From assembly GCA_017445205.1 (NCBI GenBank), contig JAFSUP010000133.1:1-35555 (forward strand): a DNA stretch of 35,555 bases, in the 5' to 3' direction. Source of the DNA: Synergistaceae bacterium (GTDB lineage Bacteria; Synergistota; Synergistia; Synergistales; Aminobacteriaceae). The position numbers were made by a program, and so were the translations under genes. The notes beneath the pieces were generated by a model. It was given only the letters and a program-made list of their open reading frames with translations. It was not told the origin of the DNA and made no database searches. Shown one piece after another: positions 6,851-15,703 of this stretch; positions within the stretch are counted from its first letter, which is position 1, and every line of letters begins with the position of its first letter.

Positions 6851-7936
6851 TTGAGCAGAGTTTTCAATTTCAGCGCAGGGCCAGCAGTTTTGCCCGAAGA
6901 AGTTTTGAAGACAGCGCAGGCGGAAATGCTTGAATATAAAAATTCTGGTATGTCCGTCATGGAGATGAGCCACAGGTCGAAAGACTTTGAAGAAATTTTA
7001 GAGACAGCAGAAAAAGACCTTCGCACTTTAATGAACATTCCCGAAAATTATAAAGTTCTCTTTCTTCAGGGCGGAGGCTGCACACAATTCGCTATGGTTC
7101 CGATGAACTTGATGAAAAATAAAGTCGCTGATTATATCGTTACTGGTCAATGGTCAAAGAAAGCCGCGGCCGAAGCAAAAATTTTTGGCACGGTCAACGA
7201 AGTCGCAAGCTCAGCAGACAAAAATTTTTCTTACATTCCTGACTTAAGCGATTTGAACATTAGCGACAACGCTGATTACGTTTATATTTGCCAGAATGAA
7301 ACCGTTCACGGCACCACAATTCGCGAACTTCCTAACACAAAAGGGAAAATTTTGGTCGCGGACGTGTCCTCAATGTTTTTGAGCGAACCTGTCGATGTCA
7401 GCAAGTACGGAATAATTTGGGGTGGCGTTCAGAAAAATGTCGGGCCAGCCGGCGTTACGATTGTCATAATTCGCGAAGATTTGATTCGCGAGGAGGTCTT
7501 GCCGTTTACGCCCACAATGATGAAATATAAAACTCATGCGGATAATAATTCGCTTTACAACACGCCTCCATGCTACAACATTTATATTTGCGGGCTAGTC
7601 TTCAAATGGCTTCTGAAACTCGGCGGGACTTCAGAAATGAAGAAAATTAACGAAGCTAAGGCAAAAATTCTTTACGATTATCTCGACGGCTCAAAAATTT
7701 TTCATGGGACTGTTGAGAAAAAAAACCGCTCGCTCATGAACGTCCCGTTTGTAACAGGAAGCAAAGAGCTTGATGCTGAATTCGTTGCCGCTGCTACTAA
7801 GGCCGGATTAAAAAATATCAAAGGTCATCGTTCAGTCGGAGGCATGAGAGCTTCTCTTTATAATGCGATGCCGATCGAAGGCGTTAAAGCGCTCGTGGAT
7901 TTCATGGCCGAGTTTGAGAAAGGACATGCGAAATAA
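6851..7936 (+). CDS. serC: Phosphoserine aminotransferase
   Basis: SerC converts 3-phosphohydroxypyruvate and glutamate to 3-phosphoserine and 2-oxoglutarate in serine biosynthesis (and acts in pyridoxine synthesis in some bacteria); it is cytosolic and PLP-dependent. The 361-residue length is typical. The N-terminal VFNFSAGPAVLPEEVL, the GGGCTQF loop (74-80), Asp171 in VADVSSMF and the PLP lysine at 195 (GGVQKNVGPAG) are all present. The C-terminal GHRSVGGMRASLYNA is also characteristic. Translation starts at TTG 6851 with aaggag ten bases upstream. The stop overlaps the serA start by one base (TAATG), so the two serine genes form a coupled operon. Confidence 0.96.
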   Translation: MSRVFNFSAGPAVLPEEVLKTAQAEMLEYKNSGMSVMEMSHRSKDFEEILETAEKDLRTLMNIPENYKVLFLQGGGCTQFAMVPMNLMKNKVADYIVTGQWSKKAAAEAKIFGTVNEVASSADKNFSYIPDLSDLNISDNADYVYICQNETVHGTTIRELPNTKGKILVADVSSMFLSEPVDVSKYGIIWGGVQKNVGPAGVTIVIIREDLIREEVLPFTPTMMKYKTHADNNSLYNTPPCYNIYICGLVFKWLLKLGGTSEMKKINEAKAKILYDYLDGSKIFHGTVEKKNRSLMNVPFVTGSKELDAEFVAAATKAGLKNIKGHRSVGGMRASLYNAMPIEGVKALVDFMAEFEKGHAK

Positions 7937-9123
7937 TGATTGAGCCAAAAGAAAGAAAAATTTTGTGCCTCAATAATATCGCGAAGGTCGGACTTGAAAA
8001 ATTTCGCGCCGGGTATTCTGTAACAGAAGATATTAATGAGGCTTCAGGGATTTTAGTTCGTTCGGCGGACATGTTAAATATGAATTTCCCTGACGGACTT
8101 CGTGCAATCGCTCGCGCGGGAGCCGGTGTCAATAATATTCCGATTGATAAATGTTCAGAAGCTGGAATTGTGGTCTTCAATACGCCTGGAGCTAACGCTA
8201 ATTCAGTTAAAGAACTTGTGATAGCGGGGCTGCTCTTGGCCTCACGGGATATTTACGGCGGCATTAAATGGGTCAAAGAAAATTCCGGCGATTCAAATAT
8301 CACAAAGTCTGCAGAGAAAGCAAAGAAAAATTTTGCGGGTCATGAGATAGCGAGCAAGACGCTTGGCGTTATTGGACTTGGCGCTATCGGCGTAAGAGTT
8401 GCTAATGCGGCTGTAGCGTTAGGAATGAATGTTCTTGGCTACGATCCTTATTTGTCGTTGCGTTCGGCATGGATGTTAAGCCCAGCGATTAAACATGCGG
8501 ATACGGTTGAAGAGATTTACGCGGCTAGCGATTTCATTACTATTCACGTGCCAGCCATGGATAGCACGAAGAAGATGATTAACACCGAAGCAATTTCAAA
8601 AATGAAACAAGGAATTAAAATTTTGAACTTCGCGCGCGATATTCTTGTTGACGAAGCTGCACTTAAAGACGCTTTGACCTCGGGGCAAGTCGCAAAGTAC
8701 GTTTCTGATTTTCCGAACTCGTTAAGCGCAAATATGCCGAACGCTATTGTCTTGCCGCACTTAGGAGCTTCCACCGAAGAAGCCGAAGATAATTGCGCAA
8801 TTATGGCGGCCGTTCAGTTACAAGACTATCTCGACAACGGAAATATTACAAACTCCGTGAACTTCCCGGAGCTTAATGCAGGAATTTGCGGGGCTGAAGC
8901 ACGCGTCGAAATTCTTCATCGAAATATCCCGAACATGCTTTCACAAATTACTTCGTTCTTCGGGAGCAACAATCTTAATATTGAAAACTTAATAAACAAA
9001 GCGAAGGGTCAATATGCGTGTACGCTCTTAGACATTTCGCACAAGATGCCTGACGACACGACGGAGCGATTAAAAGAGATTGGCGGAGTTTTGAGGGTCA
9101 GGCGCGTGAAGGAGCGCAGTTAA
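7936..9123 (+). CDS. serA: D-3-phosphoglycerate dehydrogenase with C-terminal ACT domain
   Basis: SerA oxidises 3-phosphoglycerate to 3-phosphohydroxypyruvate with NAD+, the first step of serine synthesis, and supplies the substrate of SerC encoded just upstream. At 395 residues it is the short form, with an ACT domain directly after the catalytic part. Visible elements are the Rossmann motif GLGAIG (147-152), Arg234 in NFARDILVDE and His275 in LPHLGAST. The ACT domain (about 325-395, ITSFFGSNNLNIENLINK) probably binds serine for feedback control. Where E. coli SerA has the catalytic Glu of its Arg-Glu-His triad the sequence reads SDFPNS without Glu; I recall the same layout in short SerA proteins of Firmicutes. 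Confidence 0.95.
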   Translation: MIEPKERKILCLNNIAKVGLEKFRAGYSVTEDINEASGILVRSADMLNMNFPDGLRAIARAGAGVNNIPIDKCSEAGIVVFNTPGANANSVKELVIAGLLLASRDIYGGIKWVKENSGDSNITKSAEKAKKNFAGHEIASKTLGVIGLGAIGVRVANAAVALGMNVLGYDPYLSLRSAWMLSPAIKHADTVEEIYAASDFITIHVPAMDSTKKMINTEAISKMKQGIKILNFARDILVDEAALKDALTSGQVAKYVSDFPNSLSANMPNAIVLPHLGASTEEAEDNCAIMAAVQLQDYLDNGNITNSVNFPELNAGICGAEARVEILHRNIPNMLSQITSFFGSNNLNIENLINKAKGQYACTLLDISHKMPDDTTERLKEIGGVLRVRRVKERS

Positions 9124-9141
9124 AGCCGACTGATTTTAGAC

Positions 9142-9170
9142 AGAGCCGCGCGGGTGGGTGGGAGCGCGGC
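9142..9170. repeat. G-rich palindromic repeat, copy 1
   Basis: GCCGCGC (9145-9151) and GCGCGGC (9164-9170) form a perfect 7-bp stem around the loop GGGTGGGTGGGA. The blocks AGAGCCGCGC and GGGTGGGTGGG recur in inverted orientation at 29140-29191. No T-run follows, so it is not a normal intrinsic terminator. The three G-triplets could favour a G-quadruplex. Confidence 0.5.
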
Positions 9171-9177
9171 AATCATT

Positions 9178-9197
9178 TGCCCCGTATGAATAGGGCA
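9178..9197. other. Second short hairpin downstream of serA
   Basis: TGCCC (9178-9182) pairs with GGGCA (9193-9197) around a 10-base loop, seven bases after the G-rich hairpin. Together they may form a structured 3' end of the serCA message or a small RNA. Only weak support. Confidence 0.25.
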
Positions 9198-9291
9198 TGT
9201 AACCCTCGTAACTCGTCATTAAATTTCAAATTCTTTCAAAATCATATTTATTTTTGCCTTTGGTAGAATATCACAGAAATAAAATTATTTT

Positions 9292-9819
9292 ATGAAGAAG
9301 GTAAAAATTTTGGCACCGAAAAAAAATATCGTGCACGAAATGACACGAAGCGGTTATGAAAGATTGAGCGAAGAACTTACAAATCTTAGAACACAAGGCC
9401 GGCAGGAAGTTGCCCGAAAACTCGAAGAGGCTCGCGCATTTGGCGACTTGAGCGAAAACGCAGAGTATGCTGCCGCAAAAGAAGAACAAGCGAAACTCGA
9501 AGACCGAATCGCCGATCTAGAAGTTACTTTGAGCAAAGTTACCGTTATCGACGAAACAAAACTCGACACTACACGAGCGGGCGTGGGCTTGCGAATTACT
9601 CTCGAAGATTTAGACCACGATGGCAAACAACATACTTACGACTTAGTCGGCTCGGAAGAATTATCTGGCGCGGCGTTCTCTGAAGGCGGCATTCAAAGAA
9701 TTTCTCAAAAGAGTCCCGTCGGTCAAGCTATCTCTGGTCATCTCGTCGGCGACATCGTGCTTGTAAAAATTCCGCGCGGCACTCGAAAATTAAAAATCGC
9801 AGCAATCGAAAAATATTAA
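9292..9819 (+). CDS. greA: Transcription elongation factor GreA
   Basis: GreA rescues backtracked RNA polymerase by stimulating transcript cleavage through the secondary channel. The N-terminal coiled coil carries GDLSENAEYAAAKEEQA, with the acidic tip residues that act at the polymerase active site. The C-terminal FKBP-like domain shows YDLVGSEE, ISQKSPVGQAI and GDIVLVKIP. The length of 175 exceeds the usual about 158 because of about 16 extra basic N-terminal residues before MTRSGYERL. Neither candidate start has a convincing Shine-Dalgarno; a TAGAAT -10-like box lies at 9264-9269. It is the first gene of a tight block with the epimerase, hemB and dapF. Confidence 0.95.
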   Translation: MKKVKILAPKKNIVHEMTRSGYERLSEELTNLRTQGRQEVARKLEEARAFGDLSENAEYAAAKEEQAKLEDRIADLEVTLSKVTVIDETKLDTTRAGVGLRITLEDLDHDGKQHTYDLVGSEELSGAAFSEGGIQRISQKSPVGQAISGHLVGDIVLVKIPRGTRKLKIAAIEKY

Positions 9820-9825
9820 TTAAAC

Positions 9826-10785
9826 ATGATTAATTATCCAGAACTCCCGGCTCGTAAACGCTGGCTTGTAACCGGCGCGGCCGGGTTCATTGGTTCGCAC
9901 TTGGCCGAAGTCCTTTTATCTAAAAATCAAATTGTCGTTGGGCTTGATAATTTCTCTACTGGCAAAATCGAAAACGTAAACGCCGTTGTTAATAACGCGC
10001 AAGAAAATTTTAATTTAATCACTGGCTCGATAACTGACCTTGACACGTGCCGTCGTGCTTGCGAGGGAGTCGATTATGTTCTTCATCACGCCGCTTTAGC
10101 TTCCGTGCCCGCGTCAATGAAAGACCCCGTGAATTATAACGAAGTCAACGTCTCCGGATTTGTGAACATCTTGCAGGCCGCAAAAGAAAATAACGTCAAG
10201 CGCGTAGTCTTTGCTTCGTCAAGCGCGGTGTATGGTGATGATGACGCGACCGAAAAAATTGAAAGTCGAATCGGGAAATTTTTATCGCCTTACGCTATGA
10301 CGAAATATCTTAATGAAGTTTACGCAGAATTTTATACCCGCGTTTACGGTCTTGAATGCGTCGGTTTGCGATACTTCAACGTCTTCGGAAAACGTCAAGA
10401 CCCTAACGGAGCTTATGCCGCCGTTATTCCCAAGTGGATCAGCGCAATTAAGGCCGGAGAACTACCGATTATATATGGCGATGGCACAGCAACAAGAGAT
10501 TTCTGCGCCGTTCAAAATATCGTGAAGGCAAATTTGCTTGCGGCTCTCGAACCTGAAGCCCCGGGGAAAGTTTTTAATATCGGCTGCGGAGTCTCAACGA
10601 GTCTTAACGAATTAATGGAAGTGATTTATGAAGTCGTTGCGCCGGGACAAGAAATTAAATTCAAGCGCGAAGCACCACGCGACGGAGATATTTTGCATTC
10701 GTCAGCGTCGATCGAACAAGCAAAAAAGATTTTGAAGTTTGAACCCGTTTTATATTTGAAAGAAGGCTTGAAATTTTTATTATGA
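9826..10785 (+). CDS. NAD-dependent nucleotide-sugar 4-epimerase (WbpP/TviC-like)
   Basis: This extended short-chain dehydrogenase/reductase of 319 residues has the NAD-binding GAAGFIGSH near residue 18-26, LDNFSTG near 41-47, ASSSAVYGD with the catalytic Ser/Thr site near 127-135, and the catalytic YAMTK (Tyr-x3-Lys) near 152-156. LRYFNVFGKRQDPNGAYAAV and the later RDFCAVQNIV fit UDP-GlcNAc/UDP-GalNAc or UDP-glucuronate 4-epimerases of the WbpP/TviC group, which feed surface polysaccharide synthesis. The exact sugar cannot be told from sequence. It begins six bases after greA with no clear ribosome site, and its end overlaps hemB as ATGA, so it is probably cotranscribed with both. Confidence 0.85.
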   Translation: MINYPELPARKRWLVTGAAGFIGSHLAEVLLSKNQIVVGLDNFSTGKIENVNAVVNNAQENFNLITGSITDLDTCRRACEGVDYVLHHAALASVPASMKDPVNYNEVNVSGFVNILQAAKENNVKRVVFASSSAVYGDDDATEKIESRIGKFLSPYAMTKYLNEVYAEFYTRVYGLECVGLRYFNVFGKRQDPNGAYAAVIPKWISAIKAGELPIIYGDGTATRDFCAVQNIVKANLLAALEPEAPGKVFNIGCGVSTSLNELMEVIYEVVAPGQEIKFKREAPRDGDILHSSASIEQAKKILKFEPVLYLKEGLKFLL

Positions 10786-11744
10786 TTAAACGCCCACGAA
10801 GATTAAGAAAATCACAGGCAATTCGCGACATGGTCAGCGAGACTCGTTTATCGCCGTCAATGTTCGTGTATCCTGTTTTCATTCGCGAGGGGAAAAATAT
10901 AATCGAGGACATTCCCTCAATGCCGGGACAAAAACGTTACAGTCCCGACAAACTCCCGTTAATCCTCGAACGCGCTGCTAAAAGTAAAATCGGCGGAGTT
11001 TTATTCTTTGGAATCCCCGAGCACAAAGACGAAACAGCTTCATCAGCTTGGGACGATAACGGCGTAATCCAACAAGCAATCAGAATTTCAAAAAAAGAAT
11101 TTCCGGACTTGACCGTAATAGGCGACGTATGTTTATGTGAATATACTTCGCACGGACATTGCGGAATTATTAATCACGGAATAATAGAGAACGATCCGAC
11201 TTTAGAAATTTTATCGCGCGTTGCTGTGTCTCAAGCACGAGCCGGAGCCGATATAGTCGCGCCGTCGGATATGATGGACGGACACACCGCCGCGATTAGA
11301 AACGCTCTTGACGCTGAAAACTTTCAAGATACTTTGATAATGTCATACGCAGTCAAATACGCTTCGGCTTTCTATGGCCCGTTTAGAGAGGCCGCCGGGT
11401 CTGCTCCTGCGTTCGGGGATCGAAAAACTTATCAAATGGATTCGCGCAACGTCCGAGAAGCTCTTAAAGAAGCCGCGCTCGATATTGACGAAGGAGCGGA
11501 TATTATAATTGTGAAACCGAGCTTGCCTTATCTTGATGTCTTGCGAGCTGTGAAAGAGTCTTGTAACTTCCCTGTAGCGTCGTATTCTGTCAGCGGTGAG
11601 TATGCAATGATGAAAGCCGCCGCAGCTAATGGCTGGCTGAACGAAAAAAATATCGCTCTCGAAGCGGCGTATTCGATCGCTCGCGCTGGAGCCGATATTA
11701 TAATTTCGTATTACGCTCTTGATTTAGCCGAGTGGCTTTCATAA
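10782..11744 (+). CDS. hemB: Delta-aminolevulinic acid dehydratase (porphobilinogen synthase)
   Basis: HemB condenses two 5-aminolevulinate molecules to porphobilinogen in tetrapyrrole synthesis (haem, sirohaem, corrinoids). The 320-residue length is typical. Cys117, Cys119 and Cys127 in the CLCEYTSHGHCG segment are the three zinc ligands, so this is a zinc-type enzyme. The Schiff-base lysines are Lys192 (SYAVKYASAFYGPF) and Lys245 (IVKPSLPYLD). The C-terminus has YSVSGEYAMMKAAAANGW. The ATG overlaps the epimerase stop by four bases. No other haem gene is in the window. Downstream dapF follows after 12 bases with its own aaggag site. Confidence 0.96.
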   Translation: MIKRPRRLRKSQAIRDMVSETRLSPSMFVYPVFIREGKNIIEDIPSMPGQKRYSPDKLPLILERAAKSKIGGVLFFGIPEHKDETASSAWDDNGVIQQAIRISKKEFPDLTVIGDVCLCEYTSHGHCGIINHGIIENDPTLEILSRVAVSQARAGADIVAPSDMMDGHTAAIRNALDAENFQDTLIMSYAVKYASAFYGPFREAAGSAPAFGDRKTYQMDSRNVREALKEAALDIDEGADIIIVKPSLPYLDVLRAVKESCNFPVASYSVSGEYAMMKAAAANGWLNEKNIALEAAYSIARAGADIIISYYALDLAEWLS

Positions 11745-11756
11745 AGGAGATTTTTA

Positions 11757-12584
11757 ATGCGCTTTACAAAAATGCAAGGCTGCGGGAATGATTACATATA
11801 CGTAAATTGCTTTGAAGAAAAAATTTCTGCTCCTGAAGAACTCGCGATTAAAATTTCAGACAGACACTTTGGGATCGGTGCGGACGGTTTAATTTTAATT
11901 TTGCCGCCGGTTAATGATAAGTCCGATGCTTTCATGCAACTTTATAATGCTGACGGCTCTAAAGCTTCAATGTGCGGAAACGGGATTCGCTGCGTCGCTA
12001 AATATATTTACGCCCCCGTAATAATATCACCGCCCACGCGCGAAACTTAAATCGACACTCCCGCAGGTATAAAAAAAATTTCGCTTGAAGTCAATGATAA
12101 TAAAGTCATCGCCGCCACCGTAAACATGGGACAAGCAAAAATCACAAGCGAAATCCACGAAGAAATTAAAATCGACGACATGAAATTAAAATTTGTCGGT
12201 GTTAATGTCGGAAATCCTCACGCGGTTTATTTTCTTGAAGACAATCCCGAAATCAAAAATATTTTTTCGTGGCCAGAGTCAAAATTTAATATCGAGGGAC
12301 CAAAATTTGAAACTCACAAACGCTTCCCCGAACGTGTTAATTCAGAATTTATTGAAATAATCTCACGCGATGAAATTAAAATGCGAGTTTTTGAACGTGG
12401 CAGCGGTGAAACGATGGCTTGTGGGACAGGAGCGACCGCGGCAGCCTTCGCGGGATTCAAAGCCGGCAAATTAAATTCAAAAGTTCTCGTTCATCTTCGC
12501 GGAGGAGATTTGAAAATTGAAATTCAAAATTATCAATGCTTCATGACCGGCCCGGCCGTCGAAATCTTTTCAGGCGAAATTTAA
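11757..12584 (+). pseudogene. dapF: Diaminopimelate epimerase, reading frame interrupted
   Basis: DapF converts LL- to meso-diaminopimelate for lysine and peptidoglycan. The N-terminal part has [22 protein letters not shown] and [14 protein letters not shown]; after a TAA at 12048-12050 the same frame resumes with IDTPAGIKKISLEV, NVGNPHAVYF and MACGTGATAAAF. Both catalytic cysteines (MCGNG, ACGTG) are kept. The stretch between, about 12017-12047, makes sense only in another frame ([11 protein letters not shown]), so two compensating indels are present, at the C5 run (12013-12017) and at the ttaaatc run. Either the gene is truly broken or, as dapF is normally essential, these are base-calling errors in short homopolymers. 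Start ATG 11757 with aaggaga upstream. Confidence 0.88.
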
Positions 12585-12585
12585 T

Positions 12586-12620
12586 TTTTACTTCCTAACT
12601 CCTACTTTCTAATTCCTACT
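12586..12620 (-). repeat. Heptad repeat array, copy 1
   Basis: The minus strand reads five consecutive 7-mers: AGTAGGA, ATTAGAA, AGTAGGA, GTTAGGA, AGTAAAA. It lies between dapF and the kinase gene with no complementary arm, so here it is not a terminator. Same family as arrays at 16207, 20205, 21937, 25128 and 30652. Confidence 0.6.
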
Positions 12621-12669
12621 TGCCTCTCTTTGTGCTATCATACGTGGAAATTTTCAAGGAGGCTAAAGT

Positions 12670-13608
12670 TTGTCAGCAGTTACAATAGTAGGTTCATTGA
12701 ATATTGACCTCGTTATACGCGCACCACATTGTCCACAAAAAGGCGAAACAATAGTAGGCGGCCCGTTCGGTATGGCCGGAGGCGGCAAAGGTTCTAATCA
12801 AGCCCTCGAAGTCGCAAGACTTAACGCACGTTCACATATGATCGGCTGCGTAGGAGATGACGATTTCGGGCGGCGGCTTCGCTCCGTCCTAACTGAAAAC
12901 GGCGTTGACTGTTCTCACTTACAGACCCGCCGAGAACTTGCTACAGGTACGGCCGTTATAACCGTAACTGACGAAGGCGAAAACTCGATCGTGATAGCAC
13001 AGGGCGCTAATGCCTTGCTCGACGAAAAAGACATCTACGACGCTAAAAAAATTTTTGAGTCTTCAGATTCGGCTCTGTTTCAAATGGAAAGTCCAACCGG
13101 AACAGTAGTAGCAGGTTTGAAACTCGCAAGGCAGACAGGCTGCAAGACTTTTTTATCGGCCGAGCCTCCTTTCTCACTTCCTGATGACGCATGGAAAAAT
13201 ATTGATTACTTGATATTAAATGAAAAAGCTTTGAGCTTCTACGCCGGAAATAAAAATTCAAAAGGCAAAATAGAATCAATGTCGCATGAAATTCTTACGC
13301 GTGGCGTTGGTTGTCTTGTCGTAACGAGAAGCGCGAAAGGCGGAATGATTTTTGAAAATGGCGGCGAGTCGTTCTCGTTTGACGCTTTCAATATTCGTGC
13401 CGTCGATAACACTGGCGCTAGGGACGCTTTCTGTGCGGGGTTCTGCGTAGCGTTAGGCGAAGGACGACCGTTAAGACGCGCGGCGCGATTCGGTTCGGCG
13501 TGTGGTGCTCTTGCATGTACGAAAATCGGAGCTCACCCGTCATTGCCTTGGCGACATCAAGTCGGTGCCCTGCTCGGCGAGGCGTCCGGAGATGACTACG
13601 AGAATTAA
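12670..13608 (+). CDS. rbsK: Ribokinase-like PfkB-family sugar kinase
   Basis: This 312-residue cytosolic kinase of the PfkB family most resembles ribokinase (ATP-dependent ribose to ribose-5-phosphate). The start TTG 12670 is supported by aaggagg at 12656-12662. The N-terminal VGSLNIDLVIRAPHCPQKGE and GMAGGGKGSNQALEVARL are classical ribokinase substrate-site motifs. The second PfkB signature reads DNTGARDAFCAGF: the catalytic Asp of the GAGD anion-hole motif is kept, but the second Gly is Arg (AGG where GGG would give Gly). That change may weaken or alter activity. No ribose transporter is nearby, so the substrate is uncertain. A TATCAT extended -10 (about 12635) precedes it. Confidence 0.8.
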   Translation: MSAVTIVGSLNIDLVIRAPHCPQKGETIVGGPFGMAGGGKGSNQALEVARLNARSHMIGCVGDDDFGRRLRSVLTENGVDCSHLQTRRELATGTAVITVTDEGENSIVIAQGANALLDEKDIYDAKKIFESSDSALFQMESPTGTVVAGLKLARQTGCKTFLSAEPPFSLPDDAWKNIDYLILNEKALSFYAGNKNSKGKIESMSHEILTRGVGCLVVTRSAKGGMIFENGGESFSFDAFNIRAVDNTGARDAFCAGFCVALGEGRPLRRAARFGSACGALACTKIGAHPSLPWRHQVGALLGEASGDDYEN

Positions 13609-13634
13609 AAAATTGAAAGGAAGTAAATTATAAA

Positions 13635-14945
13635 TTGGAAGGCTACAATTATTTACTTAGCCTGTGCGTAATCTTAATGTCAACAAAAATTTTCAGCATA
13701 ATCTCACGTCGTGCGCAGCTTCCTCAAGTTGTAGGCGCTTTGATGGCGGGATTATTTTTTGGGCCGGCTGTGCTTGGAGCATTAACGACAAAATTTTTAG
13801 GTTTTCAATTTTGTCTGATGCCTTCGCAGCTTCTTAGCCGACTTGCTGAACTTGGCGTTATAGTGATTATGTTCAGCGCGGGAATGGAAACGAACCTCGA
13901 AGAATTAAAGGCCGCGGGTAAATCTGGCTTTGCCGTAGCGCTCTCTGGCGTTATCGTTCCCTTAGGAATGGGAGCGGCGTTGATGTACATTTTCGACAAG
14001 AACGCGACGTTTGAATCCGCAATTTTTGTCGGCGCTGTTTTAACGGCTACTTCAGTGTCGATCACTGTCGAGACGTTGAAAGAACTCGGCAAAATGTCAA
14101 CGAAGGTTGGCAACACGATATTAGCAGCGGCGTTGATCGACGATATTTTAGGCTTAGTCTGTCTGACTTTAATAACGGGAATGGCCGGCGAAGAAGTTAA
14201 TTTGATGCTAGTGCTAGCGAAAATTATCGGCTTCTTTGTATTCGTGGCTGTGTCAGGATTTATTTATTATCATTATATGGTCTTGTCGGATCGTATTCAG
14301 GCAGCTAGAAATCTGCGACGTTATCCAGTCATGGGCTTCGCGTTTTGCTTGTTCATGGCGTGGGCAGCGGAAGTTCTCTTCGGGGTCGCGGACATAATCG
14401 GCGCTTTCGCGGCGGGAATGATAATTTCAATTTCGCCTAAGGGCCAATATATCGCGAGCAAGTTCGATACGATAGCTTATCTTTTATTAACGCCGATCTT
14501 CTTTGCAAATATCGGACTCGAAGTAACGCTTCCGGCAATGAGTTATAATCTCGTGTTCTTCACAGTCGCGCTTGTAATCGTCAGTGTAATTTCAAAACTC
14601 GGCGGCTGCGGACTTGGGGCCAAAATTTCAGGCTTCAAAAATCGACAGAGCTATCAAATAGGCTTGGGCATGGTATGTCGTGGAGAGGTTGCGCTAATCG
14701 TTGCGGGCAAAGGCGTAACTATGAACTTGATCAGCGAAGATTATCTCGGGCCGATTATTATAATGATAATCGTTTGTACAATCATAACGCCGATAGTATT
14801 AAAGACCGCGTTCAAAGGTCAAGAAGACGACGCGGGCGATTCAGTCTTTGAAGATAAATTCATGGTCGAAGAACAGGCCGACGAAATCGAAGAAGATCTT
14901 TATTTCCGCAGAAGAATGCTTTTATCAAATCGTTCAATGGAGTGA
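13635..14945 (+). CDS. CPA2-family cation/proton antiporter
   Basis: This polytopic membrane protein of 436 residues has about 12 hydrophobic segments. PQVVGALMAGLFFGPAVLG near residue 30-48, FSAGMETNLEELKAAG near 80-95 and VLTATSVSITVETLKELG near 135-152 are family hallmarks of the Kef/NapA-type CPA2 transporters. ALIDDILGL near 165-173 holds the Asp-Asp pair that marks electrogenic Na+/H+ exchangers. The tail after about 400 is hydrophilic and acidic (EEQADEIEEDLYF) and has no TrkA-N nucleotide domain. The start is TTG 13635 after an aaaggaag site. Its last codons carry the ribosome site (ggag 14939-14942) of the next gene, so the two are cotranscribed. Likely Na+ or K+ against H+. Confidence 0.88.
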   Translation: MEGYNYLLSLCVILMSTKIFSIISRRAQLPQVVGALMAGLFFGPAVLGALTTKFLGFQFCLMPSQLLSRLAELGVIVIMFSAGMETNLEELKAAGKSGFAVALSGVIVPLGMGAALMYIFDKNATFESAIFVGAVLTATSVSITVETLKELGKMSTKVGNTILAAALIDDILGLVCLTLITGMAGEEVNLMLVLAKIIGFFVFVAVSGFIYYHYMVLSDRIQAARNLRRYPVMGFAFCLFMAWAAEVLFGVADIIGAFAAGMIISISPKGQYIASKFDTIAYLLLTPIFFANIGLEVTLPAMSYNLVFFTVALVIVSVISKLGGCGLGAKISGFKNRQSYQIGLGMVCRGEVALIVAGKGVTMNLISEDYLGPIIIMIIVCTIITPIVLKTAFKGQEDDAGDSVFEDKFMVEEQADEIEEDLYFRRRMLLSNRSME

Positions 14946-14951
14946 TATAAC

Positions 14952-15695
14952 GTGAAAAAAATTTTTTTATTATTAGTGTGCTTCTTTGCATTATCATGCG
15001 CAGCGAGTGCGGCTGAAGTCGAAGTGTGGCAAGACCCGGCATTAAATTTTTCGGGGATTAAAAAAATTTTCATCATGCCTTTTGATTCAAAACTTGAGGC
15101 CAAGAGCTCTCTAATGCCAGAAAAGCAACAGAACGCTCAAATAATTTCGTGGGCCGCTGACGGTATAGCCGCGTCAATGGGTAAAGGGAAAATCACGGTG
15201 AAGAGCCTTGAAGATTTGAAAGAGGACATGAAATTTATTTACGGCGAAAAAATTCCCGACGGTGCAGAATTTTTTAAAGCTGCTTCGGAAATGGGCTACA
15301 GTGTTTTCGTAAAGGCGAGCTTGACGCAAAATTTTGTTACACAGCATGTGCCAGAGTCGACCCGCACTTACACGGAATATAAAGAAATTGAGAAGCGTGA
15401 CAAGAACGGCAGAATCATTGAGACGCTACGAATCCCGGAAGAAAAAACTGAAATTATCCCGGCTCATGACGTTACATATTTAAGTACGAACGTTGAGCCC
15501 AAAATTTTCTTGACGTCCGACCCCGAAGGCGATCACGTCGCGGCGGCTAAAGGTTCGATTTATCGCGAGTATCAAGGCGGGCCGGTTATGAAAGTCGTAG
15601 AAAATCTCGTGAAAGCGTCAATGAAAGAAATTTTTAAGCACGACGATAAAATTAAAACTCCAAAAAACAAAAGCAAGTTAAAAAACAGGAGTTAG
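14952..15695 (+). CDS. Exported protein of unknown function
   Basis: The 247-residue protein starts at GTG 14952. Its N-terminus MKKIFLLLVCFFALSCAASA is a signal peptide; cleavage after ASA is likely, and the single Cys does not sit in a good lipobox. The mature start AEVEVW resembles that of the Synerg-CTERM protein (AEVELW). The rest mixes alpha and beta segments (IKKIFIMPFDSKL, GYSVFVKASLTQNFV) with a charged repeat-like region (YTEYKEIEKRDKNGRIIET) and a Lys-rich end. The fold may be like DUF4136-type periplasmic proteins, a guess. The gene ends in aggagttagg, a degenerate copy of the heptad repeat, which provides its TAG stop. Confidence 0.6.
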   Translation: MKKIFLLLVCFFALSCAASAAEVEVWQDPALNFSGIKKIFIMPFDSKLEAKSSLMPEKQQNAQIISWAADGIAASMGKGKITVKSLEDLKEDMKFIYGEKIPDGAEFFKAASEMGYSVFVKASLTQNFVTQHVPESTRTYTEYKEIEKRDKNGRIIETLRIPEEKTEIIPAHDVTYLSTNVEPKIFLTSDPEGDHVAAAKGSIYREYQGGPVMKVVENLVKASMKEIFKHDDKIKTPKNKSKLKNRS

Positions 15696-15703
15696 GTTAA
15701 AAA

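Noticed and set aside
9124-9291. tRNA, 6S RNA or riboswitch in the serA-greA gap
   Set aside because: Two hairpins are present, but no cloverleaf, no known riboswitch boxes and no terminator next to them.
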